Source: Flammulina velutipes (lineage: Eukaryota; Basidiomycota; Agaricomycetes; Agaricales; Physalacriaceae). Taken from it: a stretch of 64,000 bases of DNA. Positions 20,788 to 30,084 of this stretch are shown piece after piece. The translations under genes and the position numbers were made by a program. The notes under the pieces are model-generated. The model had not been told where the DNA came from, made no database searches, and saw nothing but the letters and a program-made list of their open reading frames with translations. The stretch's first letter is position 1, and each line of letters opens with the position of its first letter. Location of the stretch: NCBI GenBank assembly GCA_011800155.1, contig JAALGH010000011.1, positions 1,054,001 through 1,118,000 of the forward strand. Reading direction: 5' to 3'.

Positions 20788-21984
20788 CTAGAGCTCGTCG
20801 TGAATATCGTCAGGTATTAGTGTCCGTGTGTCATCCTCTGAATCCTCAAGTGATATAGATGCGGTAGGTAAAGTGATATCGAGGGTCTTTGAAAGAGACT
20901 CTTCCGCCGGCTCTGTTTCTGGCGGTGGTGGCGGCGCGATACTGGATGCAACTCCGGCCGTTATAGCAGCAGCACTGGAAACAGTACTAGTGAGCGCCTT
21001 CACCCCATCCTCCATAGCCGACAGAACCTCATCATCGCCACCAAAGTCCGGTATAAACCTCGTCCACCAGAACGCGACGCGCAATCCACGGTCCAGAACG
21101 CGCTGCTTGACGATAAATAGCACGACGAGGAAGAAGAAGACGAGTGCGGCCATTATGAGTATGCGATCTAGCCAGTCCGACTTTTCCAAGGCCGTGATGA
21201 GTTGTTTTGAGGTGCCCATGACATTTGTGAGGGTGTCGTGCGTGGTGGATGTAGCGCGTAGTGAGGCAGTTGATGATTCTGCGAACGTGAGTGGGAGGGC
21301 TGGGTGGATAGAGGGCAAGTATACCTAGCATTTGAGTAGACAAGACTGATTTCTCTAGCTCGCCTTGCATGATACCTATAGTTCGTCGAAGGGCGTCAGT
21401 CACGTCGTTAGTAGCCCGCATTAGTGCGTCGCCACTGCTGGAACATTAGAGGCAAGTAATTTAGCAGCAAGGATACGCGTACGTAGATGACTTTTCGTCC
21501 GTTCCCTGGGTGACTGCGGAGGAACTAAGGAGTTCCTCTCTGTTCGACCGACTCATTGAATCAATAGTCCGCTTGGATTCGAGCAGCGCTGCCCGGGAAT
21601 CGCGCTTGATGCTACAGCATTTGAGGCATAGCTAGAAATGCAAATAGTGAGACATACGTCGTAAGAGTCGCTTTGAATCCATCCGTTATTCGTTCCAGTT
21701 CTGCACGGTCTCTCGAGCTTTTCAGGTCACCGACGACAAGTTCTAAGCCCTAGCATTCGCTCAGCGATACAAACGGCAGCTGGAATGAGAATTACTTGGA
21801 TATTCCGCGCTATTCTGTCCACATCTTCGCGCACTTCAGCTGCCAGTTTCTGCTGCAGCACTAGTGGCCCTTTGCATGTCCTCAGCCTCGGTATTTGGAA
21901 ATCCAGCAAGTCGTGCGCTCTCCTTTCAATTCCTTGAATTGTCTGCGCTGTTTCGTCGTCGAACGTCGTTGGAATGGGCGGCAT
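20788..21984 (-). CDS. SEC20: SEC20 t-SNARE (Golgi-to-ER retrograde transport)
   Basis: ER-resident SNARE of the Sec20/BNIP1 family, which receives COPI vesicles together with Ufe1, Use1 and Sec22. ATG at 21984 (MPPIPTTFDDETAQ). The N-terminal helical part (GIERRAHDLLDFQIPRL, then LAAEVREDVDRI) is spread over short exons. The SNARE-like region reads LMRATNDVTDALRRTIGIMQ and, after a short intron, ESSTASLRATSTTHDTLTNV, then LITALEKSDWLDRILI. One transmembrane helix follows (MAALVFFFLVVLFIVKQRVL). An unusually long C-terminal tail of about 95 residues is acidic and Pro-rich (APPPPPETEPAEE) and ends DIHDEL. DEL resembles an ER retrieval signal, which fits ER residence. Divergent from SWP1. Confidence 0.85.
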
Positions 21985-22060
21985 GATGATGGAGGCAGGA
22001 GGCAAGGAGGCAGTTGCTAAATACAGAAAGAACACGTATCTTTTGCTCTCACCATCATCT
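21985..22060. promoter_or_regulatory. 76-bp bidirectional promoter, SEC20 / SWP1
   Basis: The two start codons are separated by only 76 bases, rich in purines on the plus strand (GGAGGCAGGAGGCAAGGAGG). No TATA box. Both 5' UTRs must be very short or overlap. Confidence 0.6.
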
Positions 22061-23039
22061 ATGCTGCTCTTTGCTCCTTTGCTGGCGCTCGCGACAGCTG
22101 CAAATGCTGCATTATTGACGCTGCAGTCGCCCAGACTGACCGTTACCGGCGACAATGGCGACCAGCTGCGCTCAGAACCGTAAGAGCTTTATACAGACAA
22201 ATTCGCGAAGCTGACTTGGCATATAGTCTGTCGTTGAAGCACAAAATCGCAGAACCTGTCACTCTTTCAGCCACGGACACCCTCAAAATAACGTTGCAAA
22301 CCATTGACGCAGAGTCCGGCAAGGGCATACAACCGCAACAGACGTTCCTGCGTTTCTACGACGCAATCTCTGGCGAAGAAGGCATACAGCCTCTGCGCGT
22401 TACTGCGAGCGGCAAAGTCAAGTTTGAACTGGTATATACCCCCAACATTGATTGTCGCGTTCACTGGGCTTATATTCGTATAGAACATGGCCAAACCACC
22501 TCCTTCCCTGCCTGCAACCTCCGACGCACCGCTAAAGGTGTCTTTAATTCTTGGCCACATTGGATACACGCCTCTGAGCATCGAGCTACTCGACCTCTAC
22601 GTTCCCGCCTCCCAGCCCATCGCCGTCCACCCAGACGAAGCCTCCTTCCACCTCCTACCTATTATTGAACACACCTTCCGAGCCGACCCCAAACAGCCTC
22701 CCAAAGCAATCTCTGCTGTCGCTGCCGGCCTCGTTCTCGCGCCTTGGGCAGTTCTCCTAGGACTCGTATGCTTTTTCTCTTACTATGAGGCGTCCAACTG
22801 ACACGTTACTCTAATAGTGGACTCAGATATCGCCGAAAGTACCACGCCTGTTCTCACCCAGGATTATCCCATTTACAGTGACACTTGCCGCTTTCGAGGG
22901 ATTGTTGGTGTGGTATTGGGTCGCGCTGAAGCTTGGCGATGTCCTCTTGTATGGCGCTATCCTCGGAGCGGTCACGTTGTTCACAGGGAATTACGCTTTA
23001 TCGAGTATTTCGGAGCGACGGGTTGGTGTTCAAAAGTGA
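22061..23039 (+). CDS. SWP1: Oligosaccharyltransferase subunit SWP1 / ribophorin II
   Basis: Subunit of the ER oligosaccharyltransferase complex that N-glycosylates nascent proteins. ATG at 22061 opens a signal peptide (MLLFAPLLALATAANA). A lumenal domain follows (SLKHKIAEPVTLSATDTLKI, then QQTFLRFYDAISGEEG and VKFEL). Next is the conserved juxtamembrane part (SLILGHIGYTPLSIELLDLY, SFHLLPIIEHTFR), then three hydrophobic segments at the C-terminus (AISAVAAGLVLAPWAVLLGL; FTVTLAAFEGLLVWYWVAL; LYGAILGAVTLFTGNYAL). Introns lie near 22181-22227, 22432-22484 and 22767-22818. The stop is TGA at 23037. It is shorter than animal ribophorin II but normal for the fungal Swp1 type. Confidence 0.85.
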
Positions 23040-23218
23040 TTAGCACTGTATTATAGCTGATAAATCAAGGCTTGTTACTTCGAAAATTTGGCGCAGAACT
23101 GACATTCACAATCGACCTACGGATGTACAAGATGGTTTCGTTTCTATTATTACTACAAGCTCTAAGGGTATACGTATGGCAACATGAATCCAATATGTCT
23201 ACAAGTAGCCAGAGCCAT

Positions 23219-24091
23219 TCACACCAGAATCTCGTTCTCAGAGGCTGGCCTGGTTGGAGGCTGCGACTCCGCCAGCTTCCAATTAGCAAACCTCTTCGGC
23301 CGCTCACGAAGGATACGTTCCACAATCCTCACGTCCTCCACACCCTCAACAGCCTCAACCCTCTCCAACACCAGCCTCCCCGTCCTCTCCGGCAGCCTCA
23401 CATCCTCACTCGCATAAATGATATTCACAGCCTCCTGCACCCACCCAGCGCGTGCACACGTCTCAATGAACAGCGCCCGATAGCCTTCACGTACGCGCCG
23501 AACCTCGGGGTACGGAAGGCCCGCCTCGTACCGCACCGCTGCGTCCTCCAGCTGCATCAGGTACCCCACCGCATGCGCAGGCTTCCGTAACCGGAAGAAC
23601 GCCGACGCGAAGGGCTGCCAGACGTCGCGGAGGTACCCCTTCCCCGCTACAATCAGCGTGAACCGCTTTAGGGCAGGTAGATTCGCCCGCGGCGCGCTCG
23701 ACCGGAGAAAGGCGTCTAGTATGGAGCTGAATGGGCGAGGCCAGTTGGGCGCCTCGTGTTTCGCGGGGACCAGCGCGAGCCAGTCGTGGAATGCGGTCTC
23801 CCAATCTTGCGTATCAACGCGCCTGGGTTGTTGGAGTTGGAATAGCGCAGCGTCTGCGTAGATTATACTGGGTTTCATTGGTAGATTTAGGGAATTTAGG
23901 TGGATCCAGACGCGTCGTGCGCCGTGGAAGTTTTGCTTTTTCGCGAGTTGGGCCATTTGGTCAGAGGTGGGAGATGGGAATGATTCCCCTTCAGTGAGAG
24001 ACATGTCGAGAAACCTTTGTTTATGGTGAGCTGTACTAGAGCTGAGGAGCGTTCGAGAGGCCTGCAGAGTCGCACCAGGTATTCGTTGCAT
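23219..24091 (-). CDS. Probable mitochondrial helical-repeat protein
   Basis: Single-exon frame of 290 codons from ATG 24091. The N-terminus (MQRIPGATLQASRTLLSSST) is basic, hydroxylated and lacks acidic residues, as in a mitochondrial presequence. The rest looks like degenerate helical repeats of the PPR kind (QNFHGARRVWIHLNSLNL; LRKPAHAVGYLMQLEDAAV; ARAGWVQEAVNIIYASEDV). No motif allows a specific function; a mitochondrial RNA or translation factor is the best guess. Its 5' flank up to the start codon is duplicated at 46022-46108, downstream of another F-box gene. Confidence 0.6.
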   Translation of the reverse strand: MQRIPGATLQASRTLLSSSTAHHKQRFLDMSLTEGESFPSPTSDQMAQLAKKQNFHGARRVWIHLNSLNLPMKPSIIYADAALFQLQQPRRVDTQDWETAFHDWLALVPAKHEAPNWPRPFSSILDAFLRSSAPRANLPALKRFTLIVAGKGYLRDVWQPFASAFFRLRKPAHAVGYLMQLEDAAVRYEAGLPYPEVRRVREGYRALFIETCARAGWVQEAVNIIYASEDVRLPERTGRLVLERVEAVEGVEDVRIVERILRERPKRFANWKLAESQPPTRPASENEILV

Positions 24092-24201
24092 GATGGAAGG
24101 AGAGAGCAAAAGGTGCACAGCCACATTTAAAGTACATCGATGCAATAGACATGATATACAAAAACTCGTTACTAATGTATAGCTAAAGATACGAGTGGTA
24201 T

Positions 24202-25845
24202 TCACCATAACGAAGCTCGTATGCCATTGCTTCGCAATAACTTCATCGAATCTAAAACCCGTGAATGTACTTCCCCTCCCTCCCTCACCCCAAGCACTAC
24301 AGAGTCCAACTTTTTTAAACCATCCATCCCCGAACGAGACTCCAGGAACCTCACAACCTCATCCTGCGGAAGTGAATCTGAATCACGCCAAACAAGCTCC
24401 ACCGATGTAAGAGCAGGAAGAAATTGTTGCGAGTTGATGGCAGATATAAACGATGAGGTGAGGAGCGGAGGTCTTATGGGACTCTCGATAACGATGAGGC
24501 TTTGGAGGGAAGGAATGTGTTCAAGGCAGTCGAGAAGGGATCTCCAAGCTGGTAATGGTTCCTCAGGCCAGAGAATTAGAGCGGAATTGCAGGAGGGTTC
24601 CCGGGGCACCTCCGAGAAAACCATCTTCAGGACACGCAACGAACATGCGGAGCGTTTTAGCATGTCCAGGACACCCGTAAAGACACTGATATACCAGTCA
24701 CGGGCAGAGGAAGAACGATATTCCCGCGCACTATCCTCCAACGTCAGTTTTTCGAGGGAAGACAGGCGGATGCTGGACAGGATGGTTATAAGTGGAAGGT
24801 CAAAGAATTTTGGCTGGAGGACCAAACGAGTCAGATACTGCACAGGATGGCTGGTGCTTTCCGCCGTGAGGGGCCCCTTGAGTATCAACGTCCTTTTATT
24901 TCCCTCCACGAATCCGCGATCAAGGAGAGTGGATGCCACTCCTGTATTCCAGTGTTGTATGGTGATACTCTCTATCTGCTGCCATGGAATATATTTCTGT
25001 CCCCAACGATCGAAACCGGCGTGCGATAGTAGAGAGAATGTCCGGAGTTTCCGTGCGCGAGCGAAAGCAGTGGGAAAGTTGGGAGCAACGTCGCTGGGAT
25101 CCCAGCCGCTCCATGTAAGGTTCTCGAGAAGGGGGAGCTGAGAATCGTACGCATCATCTACGGTGAAGTGGAACGACTCCTGGTCCATGTCTTCGAGGCC
25201 GTGAAACTCCGCCGTTCTCCAGGAATTATGAGTGCCTAGGATTTCCTTCATGAGATCGTCGTGCTCATACTGTAAATCATCATAGATTGGATCGTCGTCG
25301 GGCCCGATCCATTGACTTCTGTCAACTACCCACTTGAGCGAGATGGGTAGGCCTTTAGCACGGTCCATATACAATGTTAGTCGTTTCTGTCCCTCGGAGT
25401 TCGCGCCAACGGGGCCAACGAATATGTAGGTCCAGAGAGCAGGAGTAGATATCGCAATGCTCCGCCATTTGAAGCATGTGACCGAAATCGATAACGGAGT
25501 TCGATAATCGTCGCGTTCGAACGATTGACAGGCATACGAAAAGATGAGAGAAAGGAGCTCAGTAGGGAGGCGACGAATTGGGGAAGGAACGATATAGGCC
25601 TTTTGTTGGTCGATATGTTTTGAGAGGCGTCTGTAGTGCCCCGCTAGTCGTTTCACGGTCGCCTGTAGCTGGTTATACGCATCTTCGATAACGGCAAGGG
25701 AGTCTTCAGCACTGGAGATCAGGTGATCATTCTGTTTGAAGGACGCTGGGACGCTAAAGGCGCGTTCGATGTCGTCGGTGTGATACAGAAGGCTGTACTC
25801 TGGGATGGATAACGAATGGTGAACGTGCAAAGCGGGGACAGACAT
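24202..25845 (-). CDS. F-box/LRR-like protein, copy A
   Basis: Member of the window's expanded F-box family and a likely substrate adaptor of an SCF ubiquitin ligase. The start MSVPALHV at 25845 is shared with copies E and F. A 48-bp 5'UTR intron (25851-25898) has a GC donor. Order: N-terminal HHSLSIPEYSLLYHTDDIER, without the CTKC motif found in copies B, E, F and G; a coiled coil (LAVIEDAYNQLQATVKRLAG); the F-box (SPIRRLPTELLSLIFSYACQ ... TCFKWRSIA); irregular leucine-rich repeats; and a conserved end (LDSVVLGVREGGEV ... RASLW). One coding exon. The middle is nearly identical to copy F and the 3' end to copy E. Substrate unknown. Confidence 0.85.
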   Translation of the reverse strand: MSVPALHVHHSLSIPEYSLLYHTDDIERAFSVPASFKQNDHLISSAEDSLAVIEDAYNQLQATVKRLAGHYRRLSKHIDQQKAYIVPSPIRRLPTELLSLIFSYACQSFERDDYRTPLSISVTCFKWRSIAISTPALWTYIFVGPVGANSEGQKRLTLYMDRAKGLPISLKWVVDRSQWIGPDDDPIYDDLQYEHDDLMKEILGTHNSWRTAEFHGLEDMDQESFHFTVDDAYDSQLPLLENLTWSGWDPSDVAPNFPTAFARARKLRTFSLLSHAGFDRWGQKYIPWQQIESITIQHWNTGVASTLLDRGFVEGNKRTLILKGPLTAESTSHPVQYLTRLVLQPKFFDLPLITILSSIRLSSLEKLTLEDSAREYRSSSARDWYISVFTGVLDMLKRSACSLRVLKMVFSEVPREPSCNSALILWPEEPLPAWRSLLDCLEHIPSLQSLIVIESPIRPPLLTSSFISAINSQQFLPALTSVELVWRDSDSLPQDEVVRFLESRSGMDGLKKLDSVVLGVREGGEVHSRVLDSMKLLRSNGIRASLW

Positions 25846-26035
25846 GATAGCTGTATATTTTTGAGTAAACGAGGATCCGAAGAGCACATTGTACTTGCCT
25901 GTGAACAGATGGATAACGATGGTGAAAGACGAGAAAAATACAACGAGGCGGGTGACAGGTTGTCGGATCGGACTGACGGCCGTGGATGAAATCTTCTATT
26001 TCGAGAAAGCCCACAGGATACATACACCCTGTAAT

Positions 26036-27697
26036 TCACCACAACGAGGCTTGTATGCCACGACTGCGCAACATCTTCATCATGGATAGAATGCGGGGTG
26101 GAATGTCTCCTCCTTCTCTCACTCCGAGCACAACATTGCATAAGTTGGCCACCTCCTCCCTTCTCAATCCGGCTCGAGACTCCAATAACTCGACAAGCTC
26201 GTCCATCGGTACGGAATCTGCATCGCTCCAAATGAATCCCAACGAGTTGATATTGGGAAGGAGTTTTTGGGACGTGATAGCCGAAATGAGCGATGCGGTG
26301 AGGATGAGTGGTGGTCGTTTCCTGACACTTTCCAACACGAACAGGCTCTCCAATGTAGGCACTTGTTCCAAAGTAGCGAGGATATCTGGCCAGACTTCCT
26401 TCGAATCATTATCGTATGCGTCCATCATCTCCAGATTCAAGGTGATTTTGAGCACCCGAAGTGCACATCCTGAGTTCTTCATCAGTTTGGGAAGGGCGGC
26501 TAGTACCTTGGCGCCTTTACGACCCCTTGCCTGGCCGACAACATCAGTGCACTCTAAAGTGAACTCCTCAAGGCCGGGGAGCGACAGGCGGGAAAGTATA
26601 TCGACAAGGGTTTCGGAGAGAATAAGAGGACGAATTATTAGGCGAGTCACGTAGCACTGTGTGAGCGTGAGCGGTGGGGGAGCACCCGAGTTTATGCTCC
26701 CGGCGATGATAAGTGTCTTGTGGTTGCCTTCGACGAACCCGAAGCCAGGGAGCGCTTGATCCATGCTCGGGTACCAGGTGTCTGTAATGAAGGTGTCTAT
26801 CCCAGGCCACAAAAAGCGTCCATGCGCCCAATCTTGGTAATTGCCACCCCGGAATCGGATTTGGGCGGTCGTAAGGTTACGAGCACCCGTGAAGTCGGGG
26901 CAGTTCGCTCCGCCGTAGTAGGTCGACAAACTGACGTTGTCAAGATATGGCAACGGAAAACGCGTTGGATGCCCTAGATGTCTGGAAAAATCCCCCTCGT
27001 CCACTCTATCCAGAGATATGTCTGCTCTTGCCCATGATTCGCATGTAGCCCAAACTTTCGCAGTGAGATTTTGGTGAATCTTTTTCAGTTCGAGGTATCC
27101 CGGGTTGAAAGGAGCTATCGCGTTGCCGTCGCTGTCGAACCAGTCGACTCTATGTGTTTCCCATTTGAGGGAGATGGGGAGGGAACGAGAGCGACCGAGG
27201 TATAAGGATAGTATATCTGCGCCGTTTGGATACGTTCCAACTGAGCCTACGAAGATGTTGGTCCACAGCGAGGGTGTCGATAACGCGATACATCTCCATT
27301 TGAAGCAAGTCAACGAGATGGATAATGGTGTTAGATAATCGTCATGTTCGAAGGATTGGCATGCGTGCGAAATGATGAGGGATAAAACCTCGGTTGGAAG
27401 GTGTCGAATGGGGGAAGGGGAGTTGTATTCCTGTTGCCGATGAAGGTAGATTCGAAGGCGTCGGCGATGCTCTTCCAATTGTTCCAAGGATTTCTGTAGC
27501 GAATTGTACGTTTCTTCGACTGAGACAAGAGACGCTTTAGCTCTCGCTATCAGTTCGTCGGGTTTAAACGATGGTTCTGCAAAGCTGAAGGCGCGCTCAG
27601 AACCATCTGTGGGATAGAGAGGGTGATATTGTGGGATGGATAAAGAGTGGTGACATTTGGTGCAGTATTCAACGTGTAGAGCAGGGATTACGGGCAT
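26036..27697 (-). CDS. F-box/LRR-like protein, copy B
   Basis: Start MPVIPALHV at 27697, with a 5'UTR intron ending TTACAG just upstream. It carries the N-terminal YCTKCHHSLSIPQYHPLY motif, a coiled coil (VEETYNSLQKSLEQLEEHRR), an F-box (SPIRHLPTEVLSLIISHACQ) and LRR-like repeats (LSLPGLEEFTLE). The end is conserved (NVVLGVREGGDIPPRIL ... IQASLW). Tandem between A and C on the same strand. More diverged from A than A is from E or F. A deleted relic is at 43850-44159. Confidence 0.85.
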   Translation of the reverse strand: MPVIPALHVEYCTKCHHSLSIPQYHPLYPTDGSERAFSFAEPSFKPDELIARAKASLVSVEETYNSLQKSLEQLEEHRRRLRIYLHRQQEYNSPSPIRHLPTEVLSLIISHACQSFEHDDYLTPLSISLTCFKWRCIALSTPSLWTNIFVGSVGTYPNGADILSLYLGRSRSLPISLKWETHRVDWFDSDGNAIAPFNPGYLELKKIHQNLTAKVWATCESWARADISLDRVDEGDFSRHLGHPTRFPLPYLDNVSLSTYYGGANCPDFTGARNLTTAQIRFRGGNYQDWAHGRFLWPGIDTFITDTWYPSMDQALPGFGFVEGNHKTLIIAGSINSGAPPPLTLTQCYVTRLIIRPLILSETLVDILSRLSLPGLEEFTLECTDVVGQARGRKGAKVLAALPKLMKNSGCALRVLKITLNLEMMDAYDNDSKEVWPDILATLEQVPTLESLFVLESVRKRPPLILTASLISAITSQKLLPNINSLGFIWSDADSVPMDELVELLESRAGLRREEVANLCNVVLGVREGGDIPPRILSMMKMLRSRGIQASLW

Positions 27698-27886
27698 GAT
27701 GAAGATACCTGTAATGATGCCAATTGAAGCATGACTACCAGGATTGTGGTTTGTGCTTACTTGTTATAACGTGCAATGAGGATGGTGAAGGCGAAAAGAA
27801 AGCAACAACGAACGGGAAAACGCGAGCAACATTGGCGGTCCGGACCGGTCCGTCGTCGTTACAATACTTTATTCTAACTCCTGAAT

Positions 27887-29518
27887 TCACCACAACGACG
27901 CCTGTACACCACGCATCCGTAAAATCTTCATGGCATCCAAGATGCATGGCTGAACCTCCCCTCCTCCCCTCACTCCAAGAACCACAGAAGATAATTTTTC
28001 TGCTCGGAGCTCGAGCAATTTCACGACTGGATCCACCGGAAGAGATTCCTGACCCCACACTAATTCCAACGACGTGAGAATTGGGAGAACAGTTGGAGAG
28101 CTGAGTGCTGAAATGAATGATGGAACGAGAAGGCTTGGTTTCGTGGGGCTCTCGACAATGAGGAGGCTTTGGAGGGTAGGTATGTGTCTCAAGGAGGCGA
28201 GAAAGGATGTCCACACCATCTGCGCTTGATCATCATCTTCATCTATCGATGCATCTTCTGAACTCCGTGTCATATTTGAACAAATGACCTTTAGGACGCG
28301 AAGTGAAACTAGCGAATCGGACAGTTGTTGGAACCCAGTAAAGATTTGGGCATACTGGTCACAGTGGCGATGAAGCCCGCGATCCTGTACATCCTCCAGT
28401 GTCAGTTCCTCGAGGACAGGAAGCCGAAGGGTAGAGAGGATATCGATGATCGTATAATCGAAGGTGTCCGGCCGAAAAACCAAACAAGCTAACCACAGCG
28501 GGGGTATAGTGTTGTTCCAGAGTGACCCATTGAGGACCATCGTCCCCGGTTTATCTTTCGCAAACTCGCGATCGAAGAGAGTGAATGCCATTCCTGAGTC
28601 GAAAGTGATGGATTCGAGGTCAGATAATGACATGAAATATTCCCCGTGCAGTACATAATGTTTTTCGTCATGAAGACAGATCGTTCTGAGCTTATACGCA
28701 CAGTGGAAGAGCGCAAAGTCCAGGTTCTCAGGTTTGCACCTGATATGCTCGAGAAAAGGTTGGCGCTGGGGTTGGTATCCATTTTCGTTCAGATGTTTGA
28801 AGTCCAGCAGATGAAGGCTAATATCTACTGTCCTCCAAGATTCGCGCGTGCGCGAGACTTCCGTCATCAGGTGCTCGTGTTCTTCTGCTAATTCCGGGTA
28901 GGCGTATCGTTGGCCGTAGCAGTCATCGTTGTTGTCCTCGTCCAGACCGTAATCCACTTCGGTTATCCACTTCAAGGAAATGGGGAGATTTTTGGCGTGG
29001 TCCACATAAAAGGCCAGCCGTTCTCTCGCCCAATAGTCTGTGTGAACTGGACCGACAAAGATGTTGGTCCACAACACTGGCAAAGAGATCGTAATGCTCC
29101 TCCATTTGAAGCAGGTCCGAGTCACCGAAATCGATAACGGTGTCAGATGATCATCTGGCGGTTCGAAAGACTGGCAAGCATGCGAAAAGATGAGAGATAG
29201 GATTTCAGTAGGAAGACGCCTGATGGGAGACGAGAGGGTATATTTCTTTTGGTTGGATATGAAGCGTGAAAGGCGTTCTTGTTGTTGCGCTAGTTGCTTT
29301 ACAGACGTATGAAGCTGATCGTACATAGATGCGACGGCAGCGAGGGAAGCTTCAGCGTTGGCGATCAGATCAACAGAGTCCTCTAATGCTGTAGGACCTG
29401 GAATGCCGAATGCACGCTCGATATCATCGGAGGGATATGCATGCGCGAATGCTGGAGTTGACAAGGAAGGATAAGTGCACGATTTAATGTGCCATGCCGG
29501 TACGAAGGACGTCGACAT
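27887..29518 (-). CDS. F-box/LRR-like protein, copy C
   Basis: Start MSTSFVPAWHI at 29518. A 5'UTR intron (donor GTATGC, acceptor CACATAG) ends two bases before the ATG. The N-terminus is degenerate (SCTYPSLSTPAF) and lacks CTKC. It has a coiled coil (SVKQLAQQQERLSRFI), an F-box (SPIRRLPTEILSLIFSHACQ) with an extra Thr-Arg in the cysteine segment (VTRTCFKWRSI), LRR-like repeats and the conserved tail (SSVVLGVRGGGEVQPCILD ... VQASLW). It is the most divergent copy of the array. A relic of its 3' end is at 43620-43806. Confidence 0.85.
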   Translation of the reverse strand: MSTSFVPAWHIKSCTYPSLSTPAFAHAYPSDDIERAFGIPGPTALEDSVDLIANAEASLAAVASMYDQLHTSVKQLAQQQERLSRFISNQKKYTLSSPIRRLPTEILSLIFSHACQSFEPPDDHLTPLSISVTRTCFKWRSITISLPVLWTNIFVGPVHTDYWARERLAFYVDHAKNLPISLKWITEVDYGLDEDNNDDCYGQRYAYPELAEEHEHLMTEVSRTRESWRTVDISLHLLDFKHLNENGYQPQRQPFLEHIRCKPENLDFALFHCAYKLRTICLHDEKHYVLHGEYFMSLSDLESITFDSGMAFTLFDREFAKDKPGTMVLNGSLWNNTIPPLWLACLVFRPDTFDYTIIDILSTLRLPVLEELTLEDVQDRGLHRHCDQYAQIFTGFQQLSDSLVSLRVLKVICSNMTRSSEDASIDEDDDQAQMVWTSFLASLRHIPTLQSLLIVESPTKPSLLVPSFISALSSPTVLPILTSLELVWGQESLPVDPVVKLLELRAEKLSSVVLGVRGGGEVQPCILDAMKILRMRGVQASLW

Positions 29519-30084
29519 TGCTATGTGATTCGCATTTAGAGACTAGCAGCAGTGGAATATGGACGCATACCTTGATACTATCGTCAAAAATGTTGAGACC
29601 TCGAGGACGCGCTTCGTCACGCTGGAACAGCAGATAGTCAAGACTTTGTCACCTATCAGCTGGAATTGAATACATTGATACAACATACGAAATAGCCACG
29701 ATGGCATGGGATAGGATTACAAGTGACTTACGAGCTGGGTCATAACCTCAAGGGGGACTCAAGCTTGAGTACTCAAATCCTGGTGGAGGGAGAAGAGATG
29801 AAGAACAAATTATGGATGTAATTATAACGTGGCTTTTGCCGGACTAACCGGGCCGCAAACGCCACAGACCCTCTGAAATCTGGAAATTACGACTAAAGTT
29901 GGATAGGATTATGAATGTCGCAGGCATTCTTGCTCCCTTGGGCATATACTATAGCTAATTGTGTAGAATCACATTCACCGGCATAACTGAATAAAACTGA
30001 TATGAATCCAGTTCACAACAACGAAAGCAAGATGTTGTCTACTAATACCAATCGCATCAAGCGCTTTGAGCAATGAGGATATAC
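29519..30084. other. Intergenic region, perhaps with 5' non-coding exons of copy C
   Basis: On the minus strand, splice-like signals (CTC|gtaagtcac near 29733; attccag near 29665; atcaag|gtatgcg near 29571) suggest a two-intron 5' leader for copy C. No independent gene is supported. Confidence 0.35.

Noticed and set aside
24221..25141. 306-codon plus-strand frame opposite F-box copy A
   Set aside because: Shadow of the F-box gene; fragmented opposite the near-identical copies.
25846..25887. Upstream extension of copy A beyond the ATG at 25845
   Set aside because: The extension opens with GTG, not ATG, and crosses the leader intron conserved in the family.
29540..29760. Short minus-strand segment reading DYLLFQRDEARPRGLNIFDD
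   Set aside because: It could be a coding exon, but it has no frame continuity with copy C and no recognisable family; treated as a possible 5' leader only.
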